A stretch of 64,000 bases of DNA from Clarkia xantiana subsp. parviflora (GCA_036873135.1 JAPTYO010000009.1:40688756-40752755); one strand, 5' to 3'. Numbered from the stretch's first letter, positions 33,714 to 46,070 are shown. The notes: generated from the letters alone by a model not told the origin. Numbers and translations: made by a program.

Positions 33714-35699
33714 GTCCATCCATTTGAATCAGTTAAATTCAGGTGGACCAGATTTGGATGACGAGGAGCATGAAATTGTGAATTATGTCATTTCAAAATG
33801 CCCAGTTGCTGTTGTGAAAACGGTATTTGACCGGTAAGTGCATATGAAGAATAAACTTTTCCATAAAGGGATGTGGCTTTATGGATGTAATTGCTGTTAC
33901 ATTTGGATCATATGACTGGAATTGGTGTTCTTACATTTGCTCCTTAAAACCAGATTATAGTAAGTGATTGACATCAACCTAGTGAATCTTAAAGTGAGCT
34001 GTTTACTGGTGATCGATCTATATTCGTCACTAAATCTTCTTTTTTAAGAATGTATAGTAGTCAATCATAGACTATACAATGATTTATGTTTTAATAAAGT
34101 CAATTCACAAAGTGATTGAACCCTAAAAATTATTTTATTAACTTAGGAGTCGGATATCATCATACCCTTGTAGAGTGGTCAGTTACATGATATGATTGAA
34201 AATTATGTCATTTTGAGTTTTTTTTTATATAATTATTACATAGTAAGTTATGAGATGGCAGATGGACAGTAGATGAGCTAAAAAAAACTAATGTTCGAGT
34301 GATTTTTTTTTTGTAGGGAACTGTTAGTTCAAACTGACAAAACATCAATTGATCGAGAGCATATGTGGTCATTACTTCCCGGATCATGGGTTTCTGATGA
34401 TGTAAGTGTGATTCTTGTGTAATACAGTAAAGATATCAAACAAATATTTTATAGATCAATTTTTGTGTGGACCGTAGGTGATAAATAGTGTTGCTCACAT
34501 GTTGAACTCATAAAAAAAAAAAAAAGATGGTCGGTGGCGCAATTTGTATCTCCCTACGTGGGTTCAAGTAATTTGATTTTGGTTTCGAGGTTGATAAAGT
34601 AGTGAATGAGATGATAGGCTTATAACGTAGAAACAAAAGTAGTAGATAAGTAAGATTCCACAAAACATTGTGTAATTAAGCTCTGGTAATTTGTGTATAT
34701 TTCAAGATTTACTAAATTATGAATATTCTATAGTTTTTAATACTTTGAAAATGACATGATATTTGTGCAGCAACTTCTTGCGTCTGGAACAAATGCAAAA
34801 GATATTGTGCGGTCTCATATATCACATTGGTTGGATGCAGACTTGAACATTGCACACGGGTACATAGTGTATATTTGTGTGTGAGGTTAGTGCAGTACTC
34901 TATTGAAGTAATTTTTATTTAAATTGTTCCAAATCTGAACTCAGGAATTGTTTTTTTTTTTTTCACAAGAAGATATACATTCCTATCAATGACATCAACA
35001 AACATTGGTACTTGCTTGTAGTAGATGTTGTTGATCGTTCTGTCTATGTCGTGGATACACTTGAATATGGGTATGTAGAAAGAAGGATGAATGTCATTTA
35101 CATGATGGTGAGTGTTGAGTTGAGTCATACTCATAATTACAGTTTACAAAAAATGATTATGACGTTGGGTAATTTTGTTTGCCAAACAGTTGACTTTTAT
35201 TCAAGAATTAGTGGACATGGAAAATCAGAAGTTCGTAATTTGGAAAGATGAAAAGTTGGTTATTTGGGGGCTGACATTTCCTGATCATGTACCTGACCAA
35301 GAACAATTGCATGATGGGTATGTAGCAATAATGGTTGGGGTTATCTAATAGAGTTAGATGAATTAATGATTTGTTTGGTTCAAGATTGATTGTGTATTGC
35401 AGGAGTAATTGTGGTATGTATGTCATCCACTTCATGATATATCCCTCTGAACTTCCGAACGTAACACCGAACACGGTATGATCTACAATTTCTCAATGTG
35501 CTGAATTAGTCAAATTAAGTGGATTATTCAGTTTTATAGTTATGCAAAATCCTGACGGTTTTAATTTTGTTGGTCATTAAATTGATTGATTGTGTAGGTT
35601 GTAACTAATAAGCATCGACTTTTCCTGATAGCGTCATTGATTCTTTGGGGAAAGAACAACAATAAAGACAAGACTAAGAAGTTGGCACAAGATTTGTAA
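33714..35699 (+). CDS. Ulp1-type (C48) cysteine protease domain, multi-exon, 3' part of a gene
   Basis: Exons in frame with GT-AG junctions: 33714-33833, 34317-34401, 34771-34859, about 34971-35107, 35190-35317, 35403-35475 and 35598-35699 (TAA). The peptide carries the C48 triad context: His in NDINKHWYLLVVD, Asp in VYVVDTLEYG, and Cys in DGSNCGMYVIHF. Family members cleave SUMO-type modifiers, and such domains are also common inside plant transposons. One junction (34859 to 34971) does not hold phase with the sites I chose, so it may use another site or be broken. No clear own start: the nearest upstream coding sequence is VDAC-like. It may be a chimera made by a transposon or a decayed host gene. 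Confidence 0.65.
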
Positions 35700-36599
35700 T
35701 AGAGTGACATGTCAGTAAGTTGATTTTGGTGCATTTTAGGTGAATAACCAAGCAGCTTGCACTCGATGTCAACTAGATTTCAGATCTTTGCACCCTTATG
35801 GCTCTAGGAGAGATAAGTGCTATGTGTTATGAATTTATGAGTTTTTGAACTTTGTAACCCAAATTTGAACTCTAATTGGGTTGAATTTTATCCCGATTTA
35901 CTAGTTTGTGGTTCTTGGACTAACGTTATTTGAGGATTAATTAATGATAAATATATTTTGCTGCCTCTATGTGATGGATCCGGAGGCAAATTCTACGGTT
36001 CCAATATTGTTGTAGCAGCAATTCTGCAGAATTGCTGCAGTATTGGAACTGCAGATTCTGCAGCTGTAATTATGCAGAGTTGTTGCAGTATCACAACTGC
36101 ATAATTGTTGCAGTATTTAAGCTGCATATTTGTTTGTATGTTCTGGACAATTGCTCAAGTTGCCATTCGTATCGCCTATACTTGCCAGCTTGTCCCCATA
36201 ATAAAAAATTATACTTAAATTTGTTACTCATGGCTAATGTTTTTATACTTAAAAAAATATTTTTTTTTGTCAATTTTAAAAGAAAGAAGTGGAAATCAAC
36301 AACAAATTTGATAGTTGCAATCCAGTCAATATCAATACAACTTGGAGTTCTTCACCCATATATATATATTTGCCAAGGACTTAATTGCCCATGACATTAT
36401 TATTATTTTTAATTTTTTTTTTGTCTTTCATGGAGATTTTGCAACAGTTAATCAGGTAAAAAGCAGTTGATAATATATATATATGGTACGATTGGAATGA
36501 CTTCTTTTTGGAGCTTTTATTAGTTGGTGAGCATTTGCAAGATTTGTAAATTTCACAATTTTGTGACTGTTATGTCATGATCTCTAGAGTAGTATAATA
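35700..36599. other. 3' flank of the Ulp1-like gene; palindromic PstI-site repeats
   Basis: Mostly AT-rich without coding signal. 36010-36126 holds degenerate tandem words built on CTGCAG and TTGCTGCAGTATT that can pair with each other. The region ends at the Helitron terminus. Confidence 0.4.
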
Positions 36600-36629
36600 C
36601 TAGGTGCTTTCCCCGCGCGACGCGCGGGG
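36600..36629 (-). mobile_element. Helitron 3' terminus (minus strand)
   Basis: On the minus strand a strong stem (CCCCGCGCG / CGCGCGGGG at 36611-36629) is followed by AAAGCAC and the terminal CTAG, then T. The tail AGCACCTAG equals that of the terminus at 16663, so both belong to one family. The body extends to the right; its 5' end was not identified. Confidence 0.7.
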
Positions 36630-36632
36630 CGG

Positions 36633-38461
36633 GGTGACTTACTATGTATTCTTATAGTTAACAAAATAATAATATGTATTTTTTTCCTAAAAGTTTCATA
36701 ATCGCTATTTTTTTATACTAAAAACACTTGAATATATAACTAATGTAGTACATAATAGCGAAAATTTCAACATTTAAAATTGAGATTCGAAATTCTAAAT
36801 TGCTCGAATAAATTGAGAACAATTATTTGTAAATATTTTATATATAAAAACTCTGTTAGTAATCATTAGTCTTTTTAATTAATAAAATTATGATATAAAA
36901 ATTGTTGGTAATCATTTGTCTAGTATTGCATAACTCTAGTTGGTTAAATAAATATAGGAAATTGGTGTCTGGTCTAGATAATGTGTAAACTTTGAAGTGT
37001 TTTATGGTTTCAGTGCGATTTGAACCTATGCAATGTAAATAGTGGCTGGTGTAAGTAGTGTGATTCAATTTAATACATAATACTCATTTCACATTAAGTC
37101 GGACCCAAAGAGTGTATACAAAGCACATACATGCTAAGCAATGAGGACCAATACTGACGATATAGAAAAGAAATAGGCCTGAAATTTTTTAGCCCAAAAG
37201 TAATTATATTTAGCCCAATAACACTTGGTAATTTGGGTGGGGTGTGGACTTCACTAACTTAACCTTAGTTAGTCAATTAACCACCCAAATCACAGCACAT
37301 ACAACATTGAACCCTACCATTTCCTTCACCGACTCCATTGTTCCGCAACAAAAAATTTGAACTCTCCTAACCCTCTCCATCTCTTGCCTCTGTCAACAAC
37401 CATAGCAATCTTAGTCTCTTGCCGCAGCAAGATCTACCCAATCTTCTTCCCTTATCCAATCACATGTTAGCCATCCCCAATTTAGCATCACTGATTAACG
37501 AATCACCATCGAATGTGCATTTGAGCATGCCTCGATGAAATCCTGTCAGGCCCGAACACAGCCGTGTAATTATGCAGCCATATATATATGGAGTAGACAA
37601 CATTGCGACATCCATATATATGTTATGGCTTCTGCAATTCCACATATATACAAAGTTCAATCGGCAAAGGTGAGATTTTCCTCCATGCATGTAATAAATT
37701 GAGGAATTTACCCATGATTTACCCCAACAACCATGTAGCACAATCAAGATCACGCAGTTTATGACTCAAGAAGAACTGTATAAGCATGTGCCCCTTTTGG
37801 CGAGGGAGATTCCCCTATATCTCATTCCTAAGATGATCTTACCCCTGATTGATTCCATAATCTGTATATATATAAACATAGTATGTTGATCTGTTGAAGA
37901 AGTTAAAGGGATTTTAGGTGTTTTGAATAATTAGGTCTATTAATTCAATTGATTGAAACCGATAATCAATTCATTGAATTGAAACCGTGACATTAGGCTT
38001 TGAATTGAAATCGTAACAGTTGCTTTATATTTTTTGTTGATTGTTAATAACTAAATTAATTGTTTACGTTTTGACTGCCGCTTTTAATAATTAAATTGCT
38101 TGTCATCAGATGGAGTAAAAAAAAATTAACAGTGGAACATCGTCGTTTGGATTTGATGACGTGTCAACATCAAGTGAACCGATACCATCTATATTAGACG
38201 GTAGAAGTGAAAAACGCTATCGTTTTCTCCCATGTTGTAGAATGAGAAACTTCAGCAACGTCGTATTATAGTTGAACTTGAGTGATAGACAAACATTGAT
38301 GGCGGAGCCCAGTCGTTTAATTAGATAATCTTTGTCGTTTTGGAAATGTTGGAAACAACATTAGAATACGTGGCAAGGTATTATGAGAAGATAATCCAAG
38401 TTAGTATAATACTTTAGATTAGATTAGATTTAGATTATCTCATCGTTCATGCTTCTTGCTC
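36633..38461. other. Unassigned DNA, probably the Helitron interior
   Basis: AT-rich with no helicase domain and no convincing frame. 37230-37470 is a C-rich stretch resembling a gene leader and may be captured host sequence. If this is the Helitron body, the copy is non-autonomous. Confidence 0.35.
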
Positions 38462-38467
38462 TATAAA
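38462..38467 (+). promoter_or_regulatory. TATA box upstream of a hairpin
   Basis: GCTCTATAAAGTC, about 85 bp before the hairpin at 38550; the spacing would place transcription start near 38490-38500. Confidence 0.35.
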
Positions 38468-38549
38468 GTCTATATTCATGAATGATTCCATCTATTATCC
38501 AAATTGCTCTTCATTCACAAGCTATGATAAAACATCATATATAATTTTT

Positions 38550-38672
38550 AATTTTCAGTCAGCTTGAAAAGCCATACATACTATCACTTTGCGCGGCAAG
38601 CTAAGGCACACCTAGATATAATTAATTCTTTTAATATGGCTTGATGTTGGCTTTTCAAGCTGATTGAAAATT
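38550..38672 (+). ncRNA. Candidate miRNA-like hairpin
   Basis: The arms 38550-38574 (CAGTCAGCTTGAAAAGCCA core) and 38648-38672 (TGGCTTTTCAAGCTGATTGA core) pair over 25 positions with a single G-U. Pairing extends four more bases past one bulge. The loop is 73 nt. Length, near-perfect stem and the TATA box upstream fit a plant miRNA precursor. I do not recognise a known miRNA. A small inverted-repeat transposon remnant is the main alternative. Confidence 0.35.
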
Positions 38673-39424
38673 GTGCAGGCAAAGACTATAGTTAGCCAGC
38701 AAATAAATCGTAGCTGCTCAGCTATAACCCTAAATTCCACAAAGTTAGTTCATTTTTCGTTTTCATAATTTAACTAATTTATCTTCTATATATATTCATC
38801 TTTATTAGATAGGAACAAATGTAACAACCAGAAATGCCTCTAGTCTTTCATCTTAATGAATTGAAGAATTGAAAGTGTACCCAAATTTCCTATAACAACA
38901 TATACAGGGAGATTATTCTATTATGTACTCTACTTACTATCATCATTTATACTAAATTTTGACAAGTTTGCCTTTAAAGCTCACCCACGACATTGCTCTT
39001 CAAATTGTTAGGTTACAATTACAGAAAGCTTTGTTCTTTAATTTTTACAAAGTTTGCCTTTATATATATTACAAATCACTTTGTTCTTCAATTCAAATTA
39101 GGGTAAGGATTAGAGGGGAAAAACCACATCTTAGGTACATGCGTTGTGATATTTTCCATGTCATTCAATTACTACATATTTAGATATTTCATAATAGTAA
39201 TCACATTTTCTACACACGTGCATTGCTCGTGCTAAATTGTTTAGTACCATTAAAAATAAAGACTAACATTTGAAAGTAAAAAATATCCTAATCTCATCTA
39301 AAGCTAGCAAAATATTAAACCTAGAAACCTAAAAACTGACTTGGACATGTCCCCAACTCTATCTAAACTATTACCAAATTGTTGAATCCTAAAACATCAG
39401 TTTAGTAGCAGAACAGAAATCATA
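38673..39424. other. AT-rich DNA without recognised features
   Basis: No coding signal. Contains short runs repeating GTTCTTCAATT and GTTCTTTAATT near 39030-39095 and a weak stem near 39213. Confidence 0.4.
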
Positions 39425-39957
39425 TCAATTAATATCAAGACGCATAGCCTCCTTGTCGGCTAGGCATAACGGACAGGTCACGCGGAAATTATAATGACCG
39501 TCTTCATCATAATAGTGTTTCGGGCCATTAACGATGCAGGTGTGGTAGTCAAATCGTCTTCCTTCTGCCGGAGTGCAAACTGCAGCTACAAGCATCCAGC
39601 AAAGGTCCTTCTTATAGATGTTGATCAATGATCGTCTGGATTCTACAAATATACTCCAATTCTGAGCCAGATCATTGAAGCACATTTTATTTCGACTGAG
39701 TATATTACTAATATAAATAGCCAACGGGTCAGTGTACAGATTCACAACTTCATTTAATGTAACCATGCCTTCATAAAGGGTGTCAGTGTAGAAACCTTTG
39801 AAGACTCCGAGCATGCATCCAGCGTGCACATTTTTATGCTTATCCCACCATTTTTCAATACTTTCCTTTAGCTTTTTTTAGACGCCAAAAGAGGAGACCT
39901 TACAGAAATATTTTCTGAGCAAAAGCTTCGATGCCATGTCATGCACTATTTCATAAC
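39425..39957 (-). pseudogene. Unrecognised coding remnant, last exon
   Basis: A 134-codon frame (39425-39829) ends TCPLCLADKEAMRLDIN, after a run of hydrophobic and aromatic sequence (GFYTDTLYEG, YISNILSRNKMCF, DLCWMLVAAVCTPAEG, HYYDEDGHYNFRV). The same frame extends upstream past one TAG at an A-run near 39877 to an acceptor-like site near 39957, with HDMASKLLLRKYFCKV. It looks like the final exon of a plant protein with a Cys-rich end. I could not name the family. The LINE lies just upstream and may have split the gene. Confidence 0.5.
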
Positions 39958-40026
39958 TTCTGTATGACCTGTATGTATCCAAGGAAAAAAATTGAGAAAA
40001 GTGAGAGATTGAACAAGTAACAATAA

Positions 40027-40037
40027 TTTTTTTTTTT
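40027..40037 (-). repeat. Poly(A) tail of the LINE
   Basis: Eleven T on the plus strand directly before the LINE 3' end; on the minus strand AATAAAAG lies about 20 bp upstream of the tail. Confidence 0.7.
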
Positions 40038-40077
40038 GCCAAGAAAATAATACTTTTATTTCCAATATGAGAAAATT

Positions 40078-43000
40078 TTAACCCGGATTAACATCAAATA
40101 ATAAAATCGACAAAAGAGGAGGTGGAGGTAAAACGACCCAATTGGCCAGACACAACTCCTTTCTGGATTGTATAGCAACCCAGTTTGCACTTCTATTAGC
40201 GCTTCGACGGATGGCTTTCCACGTTAGATTCGGAATTTGGCTCACTAGGTGGCGAATGGTACCTACTATGTTATCGAACCTCCAATCTGGGTCGGTCGTT
40301 GACGAACGAATTTGGTTTACAACGTATTCCGCATCCGATTCAACAACAACACTGCTCCATTGGTGGTGGATAGCTAGTATCCTCGACCATGTGCTCCTTG
40401 TAGAATTGCTCTAGCCTCGACCATGGCAGCATCAAAATCTCTATCTCTTGTGTTCCTTCCCGCAATCACTTCTCCTAAATCATTCCGAGCCACCACTCCT
40501 GTTCCGCTTCTTCTGGTCGACTCTTCCCAGGATCCATCACAACAGATTGAGACCGTACCACAAGCAGGTGGGTTCCAAGTAAGGACTTGGTTGCTACGAT
40601 TCCCAGGAGATATCATAGTACTGCGGCGCCGCCTCCTAGCTTCCCAGATTTCCATGATCAACTTCTTCACTCTGTCCATCACAACTCTCGGGTTCGGCTC
40701 ATCTCTTTCGTACGTAGCTCTACACCTTTCTTTCCACAGTTCCCAAACAATAGTTTCCACCTGCAAGCACAAAAATGTTCTTTCTTCCCCGCCATTCAAT
40801 TGCTTCTCGATCATTTGCTCTAACCAATCGACCAAACTCAGAGTATTTCCTTCATTCCATCTCACGCCAATGCACCCAAACCAGACCGGAGAGGTCCAAG
40901 CACAATTTAACAAAGCATGATCAATGGTCTCCGCACAAGTACAAAACAGGCATTTTGGTTCTACCATCACTCCTCTCCGATTTAATTCGTCAAAAGTCGG
41001 TAAAGATCGTGCGCAACACTTCCATATGAAGTGTTTAATATTTGGTGGAGCTATTCCTGTCCAGATACCTTTCCACACCTTAGACGAAACACTTCTGGAC
41101 GTAGACGGGGAAGACGACGGGGGTGTTCGAGTTATCTCGCGGAGCCGACGATAGACCAGCTTTGGGGAAGCCTCTCCAGTCTTTGATGTAGGCCAAACAA
41201 GATTATATGTTCTGCTGGTCCCCCGATGGACATGAATATTCGAAATGGCCTGATATTCCTCTTCGGTTATCACGGGCTGAATTGTATTCAGGTTCCACTC
41301 CATGTCGGGCGGCCTAAGTAACTCAGCAACTCTCAGGCTAGCATTAGCTCCACCATGATTAGAGCTGAGCCGATGCCCAGATATGTTAGGAATCCAAGCA
41401 TCTTGGAAGACCCGAACTGATTCCCCGTTTCCGATGCGCCAGATACCCTCTTGGTTAAGTATGTCGCGCCACTCAATAATGCTAGACCAAGCCCAAGAAG
41501 CCCTTCCACCCTTAGTAGCTTCCATGAATTCTGCCCGAGGGAAATAGATGCCCTTTAAGATCCTCACCCAGAATGCATTGGGATTGTTTTGAAGTCGCCA
41601 AGCCGTTTTTGTAAGCATAGCCCGATTGAAAGTTTGCATATCCCGGAAGCCCATGCCACCTTCCTCCTTGGCTAATGTCAATTTATCCCATCTCTTCCAA
41701 TGAAGTCTCCGCTCTTCGCCTTTATGACCCCACCAGAAACGAGCCACCATCCTATTAATGTTATCACACCACACTTTCGGGAAAGCAAAGAGAGCCATAG
41801 CGTAAGTCGGGATAGCCGTAATGACTGCTTTGATGAGAACCTCCTTCCCTGCATTATTGAGAAAAAGATTCTTCCAACTGTGTATTCTATTAGCCACCCG
41901 ATCTTTAAGAAAACCGAGCGCCTCTCGTTTCGAACGCCCCTATATCGTCGGTAAGCCCAGATATTTACCCGACCTCTCGACTGGTCGGATACCCATCACG
42001 TTGGCCACCAAAGCTTTCGTTGCCTCATCAACATTGGATCCGAAGAAAATCTCCGACTTTGCCAAGTTGATACTTTGTCCCGATGCCCTGCTATACTTAT
42101 TTAAAATACTCTTTAACACCCTCGCATTTCGCTCATCGGCTGTAATAAAGAATAAAGAGTCATCCGCGAAAAAGAGATGGTGTAAACGTGGGCAAGACCT
42201 CTTTATGCTCATACCGATTAAGACACGCCATTCTTCCGCGTACATGATCTGTCTGGATAAAACATCAGCCACCAAGATAAAAAGATAAGGAGAAAGAGGG
42301 TCCCCTTGTCTTATACCTCTTGACGGTTGGAACCGTCTTGTTTTCTTCCCGTTTACGACCACGTTATACCGCACCATTGTAACACACTGTTTGACCCAAG
42401 AAACCCACCTTTCATCAAAGATGAAGGTAAGAAGGACCTTGAATAAAAACTCCCATTCGACACGATCATAGGCCTTATTCATGTCAATTTTGATTGCTGC
42501 CTCTTTCCTTACCCTCCCGTTCTTCATTCGTAGGTGGTGAAACGCCTCATGAGCAACTATGATATTCTCGTGTATTAGCCTGCCAGAAACAAATGCACTT
42601 TGGAAAGGGGTTATGATGTTAGGTAGGAGTGACTTCAGCCGATTGACGATAACCTTAGAGATAATTTTGTAGCTGAAATTACACAGGCTAATTGGTCGAA
42701 ATTGGGTAGTGTTTACGGGATTAGGAACTTTGGGTATTTAAAAATATCAGTAAGACAAATAGAAGGATTGATGTTACCCGTTTCAAAGAAGGATCTGACC
42801 TCATGGATTACATCACGGCCAATCACATCCCAAAACTTCTGATAGAACAACCCAGGGAAACCGTCTGGACCGGGAGCTTTCAAGCCACCGAGTTGAAAAG
42901 ACGCTGCTTTCACCTCTTCGTCACTCACCCGTTTTAATAAGGACCGGTTTATCTCCTCTGTTATCAAACTAGGGACACACCCAAGCACCTGGTCCCACTC

Positions 43001-44225
43001 TGATGTACCCTCCGAAGTGAAGAGGTGACGATAATACTCGGAGTACTCGGAGCACTCGGCCATAATGATGTCTTCTTGATCGATCCAACTCCCATCCCTC
43101 CTTTGGAGTTTCATGATTTTTTTCCTCCTTCTTCGTGAGATAGTGGTTTGATGGAAAAACGTCGTATTGCGACCCCCTTCTTCTAACCACTGAACTCTCG
43201 ATCTTTGTCTCCAATATGTTTCTTCGCATTGCCAAAATTCAGCCAATTCCGCCTTGTTTCGCATCTCCTCATCCCGATCATATTCTTCATTCGACAAACC
43301 TTGGACCATTGCTATTTATCTTGAAGCTCAGTGATCTTCACTTTGTTGTTAGTGAAATTGTTCCTGCTCCATCTCCTAAGTGCATCACGACATTTACTCA
43401 GTCGAGAAGACAAATCCCCGCCTCCCGGACCTGAAACATTGGTCTCCCATGATTGTTTAACTAACCCTCGTCCGATAACCACATAGCTTCAAACTTGAAT
43501 ACTCGACTTCCCCTTCTATCACGAAAATCGAGATAAAGTAATAACGGACAATGATCTGAGCCCGTCACCGGCTTATGAAATATAGTGGTATTTGGGAAAG
43601 CCTCAAGCCATGCTTCGTTCACTATCCCCCTATCAATCCTTTCACGCACCCTATCATTTCCGGTCATGTTATTGCACCACGTGAACTGTTGTCCTTTGAA
43701 ACCCACATCTACGAGCCCGACATCCATCATCATTGCATTAAAGGCCTCCATATACCTTGGATTTTTAAGGTTACCTCCATCTTTTTCAAAGTTGTAACAA
43801 ATATCATTAAAATCACCAATGCAAAGCCATGGGCTACTACGCGTGTTTGATAGACGACGAAGAAAATCTCAAATCTTAACACGTTCGTCCCACTCCGGAT
43901 GGGCATAAACCCACGTGATAAAGATCTCACCCCCAACACAAGCATGCATAATTTTCGTATCTATTAGGTTCGGGCTCTTGGAGAGAACTTGGAGGTTTAC
44001 TTCTTTGAGCCACCAAAGTGCCAAACCGCCCGACCTTCCCCTTGGATCCACATAACATGAGTTCTCCATTTTAAGTATCCTTCTTGCCTTCTCACACACC
44101 TCTTTTTTGTTTTTCGTCTCCATAAGAAACACCATCTCCGGTTGATGCTTCTTCCCGAGATCGGATAAAGTAGGAACTGTCAGCTCCGATCCCAAACCCT
44201 GACAGTTCCATGAAATTAGACTCAT
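40078..44225 (-). pseudogene. LINE ORF2: endonuclease, RT, zf-RVT, RNase H; broken
   Basis: It starts at ATG 44225 (MSLISWNCQGLG) and ends at TAA 40078-40080. Endonuclease motifs: WNCQG, FLMETK, GDFND and GSDHCP. RT motifs: LKAPGPDGFPGLFYQ, KIDMNKAYDRVEW, RGIRQGDPLSPYLF and FFADDSLFF (near 42165). Next come the zinc-binding pattern CLFCTCAETIDHALLNC and an RNase H with CCDGSWEE and VVVESDAEYVV. Breaks: TGA at 43869-43871, TAG near 43461, a frameshift near 43310, a one-base frameshift near 42735 (A-run), TAG at 41940 and a frameshift near 40385. The product would nick target DNA and reverse-transcribe LINE RNA in place; this copy cannot. Confidence 0.9.
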
Positions 44226-45025
44226 GGAGACCGTGTGGCTGTATCGGGACAGCCACCAGAACCCTTTGATGAATGAGTTGAACTTCCTTCAAGACTCCTC
44301 ATGCCTCCTCGATTCACTACACCTCCTCTTGCCCGTGCTAGCAACTTACGTCGCACACGACTTGTAGAGCCTCTATGACCGGGTAAACCTTCATCTAAGG
44401 TAACCTTATCAAATTTAAGCCTTTTCTGCCCAAAAACTTTGTTCTCTCCTGAGTCATCGGCCTCCTCATAAGAGCTCTTTCGTTTGAAAGAAAGTTTGCT
44501 CAAAATAGGACTTAGTCCAGTTTGTTGGGGAGTTCCTTCTATTCCTCTTATCGGGGATTCACTTTCCGTTGGGAGTTCCACGATATAGGGCTCACTTGTG
44601 GGTGACTGTGGGATCCAGTCCTTGTCAATGACGATCAGGAGAATATCAAGGTTAGTGGAGGGTGTAGGATTCCTACGGCGAATAGTGGGTTTATACTTGG
44701 TAGGCTTAGCTCTGTGGAGGTCAACAAAGGCGTCTAAAGCTGGACCATCATGACTTGAGTCGGGGATGGGCATGGGGTCTCTAGAAAGGTGAGTTGGTGG
44801 CAGGTTGGAGGGGTTCGTGGAAATATGGGAAAAGGGGCTCATAGAGGTGGTATGAGGATATGTATGAGATGTAAGGTTTTGGCACGGATTAGGAGAAGGG
44901 TTGGGAGGTACTTGGTTTCTACTTTGATGGCTTGTTGTAGGTTGTATCTAGGGGGTGGGTGCAGGAGTTGTTTTGTGTGGGCTAGGGAAATGTTGTGTGG
45001 TTGAGGGAGAGTGTGAGTTGTATGT
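44222..45025 (-). pseudogene. LINE ORF1, C-terminal part
   Basis: A frame of 206 codons (44222-44842) continues the ORF1 reading: Pro/Ser-rich, then basic (RVRRKLLARARGG), typical of the tail of plant LINE nucleic-acid-binding ORF1 proteins. Its stop TGA overlaps the ORF2 start as ATGA. Upstream (44843-45025) the frame is broken and then cut by element B. The zinc-knuckle part is not in the window. Confidence 0.6.
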
Positions 45026-45682
45026 TGTTGGATCACGGTGGAACTTCGGCACGATCTTTGACGGCGATCCTAACTCCTTCGCTCCACGCAATCCTGCAAG
45101 AGGGGATAGACCGGGCGGTGACCCAGAATCCCTCTCCGATGCTTAAATGAGTATCTCGTATGGACTGGAAAGCAGTAATCTCAAGTAGCGTATATCAAAA
45201 CGTAGTGTGCTCTGAGGTAACCTCTGCCCTTTTATAGGCGGAGAGGTACCTCAGTTACCTGGTGAACCGCTGGGGTGGTTAGCCCGTGTTCCGCGTATCT
45301 CGGGCACGATCCCGCCTATCTAGGCCATGATCTCGCTTATCTCGGCCACGCCCCGCGTATCTCGGCCTCATCCTTTGATAGCAAGTCCCGATTAATATCG
45401 GGGACTCCAGAGTTATCTCGTTGTGTCACCGCTCGGGGCCCCTCGTCATCGTGATAGGGCCAATAGTTCTCAGGGATTCGTCATCGGGACCTATTTAAAG
45501 GCATCTCATCGGGAGCATTCTGCTCACCTATCGGGACCGACTCTGTCGGGACCTTTCATCATCGGGACTCCCTCTGTCAGGACCCTTCGCCCGGGTCATC
45601 TTGATCTCCATTGAGGGCCCAGTGGCCCTATTCACCGTTTGCTCGTCGTTAAAGGGCCTAACGGCCACAGCGAAGCCCATCA
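45026..45682 (-). repeat. 3' LTR of element B (657 bp)
   Basis: TGTTGGATCACGG to GCGAAGCCCATCA, followed by the polypurine tract TTTGCCCCCAAG (minus strand CTTGGGGGCAAA). Confidence 0.9.
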
Positions 45683-46063
45683 TTTGCCCCCAAGACATGA
45701 GGGACTTACAGTTCGTCGTGTCTTCCAACTCCCGACCTCCCAACGTCGGAATCGGGGACCTTTCCCTTGGCATAGTCACTTGGTACAAGTCTTCTTGTTC
45801 ACGATTCCTCGATGTCTTGAGGATAACCAACAAATCCGAGAAGACTCCTTGGTTCCCCTGCCATTAAATGCAGCAGATAACGAAGCGACGTCTTTGGCAC
45901 CCGTGCCTGGTTTTTCGCGCCTGCTTTTTCTGAAAAGTGCTTTTCAGGCCGTTTCATCATTACACCCGTTGCCATTCTGCCCGTTTCATCTCAACGGTCC
46001 AGATCAGAACGCTTCAACTTCGACGATCCAGATCAGGACGTCCTTTCGACTGTCCTATTCGCC

Positions 46064-46070
46064 TATAAAA
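46064..46070 (+). promoter_or_regulatory. TATA box of the antisense gene, element B
   Basis: GCCTATAAAACCC, 381 bp inside the LTR boundary and about 160 bp upstream of the ATG. Confidence 0.65.

Larger units (their letters stand above)
40038..45025 (-). mobile_element. L1-type LINE, interrupted at its 5' side by element B
   Basis: The order on the minus strand is the end of ORF1, ORF2 (endonuclease, reverse transcriptase, zinc-binding domain, RNase H), a short 3' UTR of about 40 bp and poly(A). The 5' part of ORF1 would lie beyond element B, outside the window, so the target duplication of the LINE cannot be seen. Confidence 0.9.

Noticed and set aside
39213..39235. Third possible Helitron end (CACGTGCATTGCTCGTGCTAA)
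   Set aside because: The stem is short and abuts CTAA without the usual spacer, and it does not match the AGCACCTAG family tail.
44839..45036. 65-codon frame on the minus strand
   Set aside because: It spans the LINE/element B junction, so its first codons are LTR sequence.
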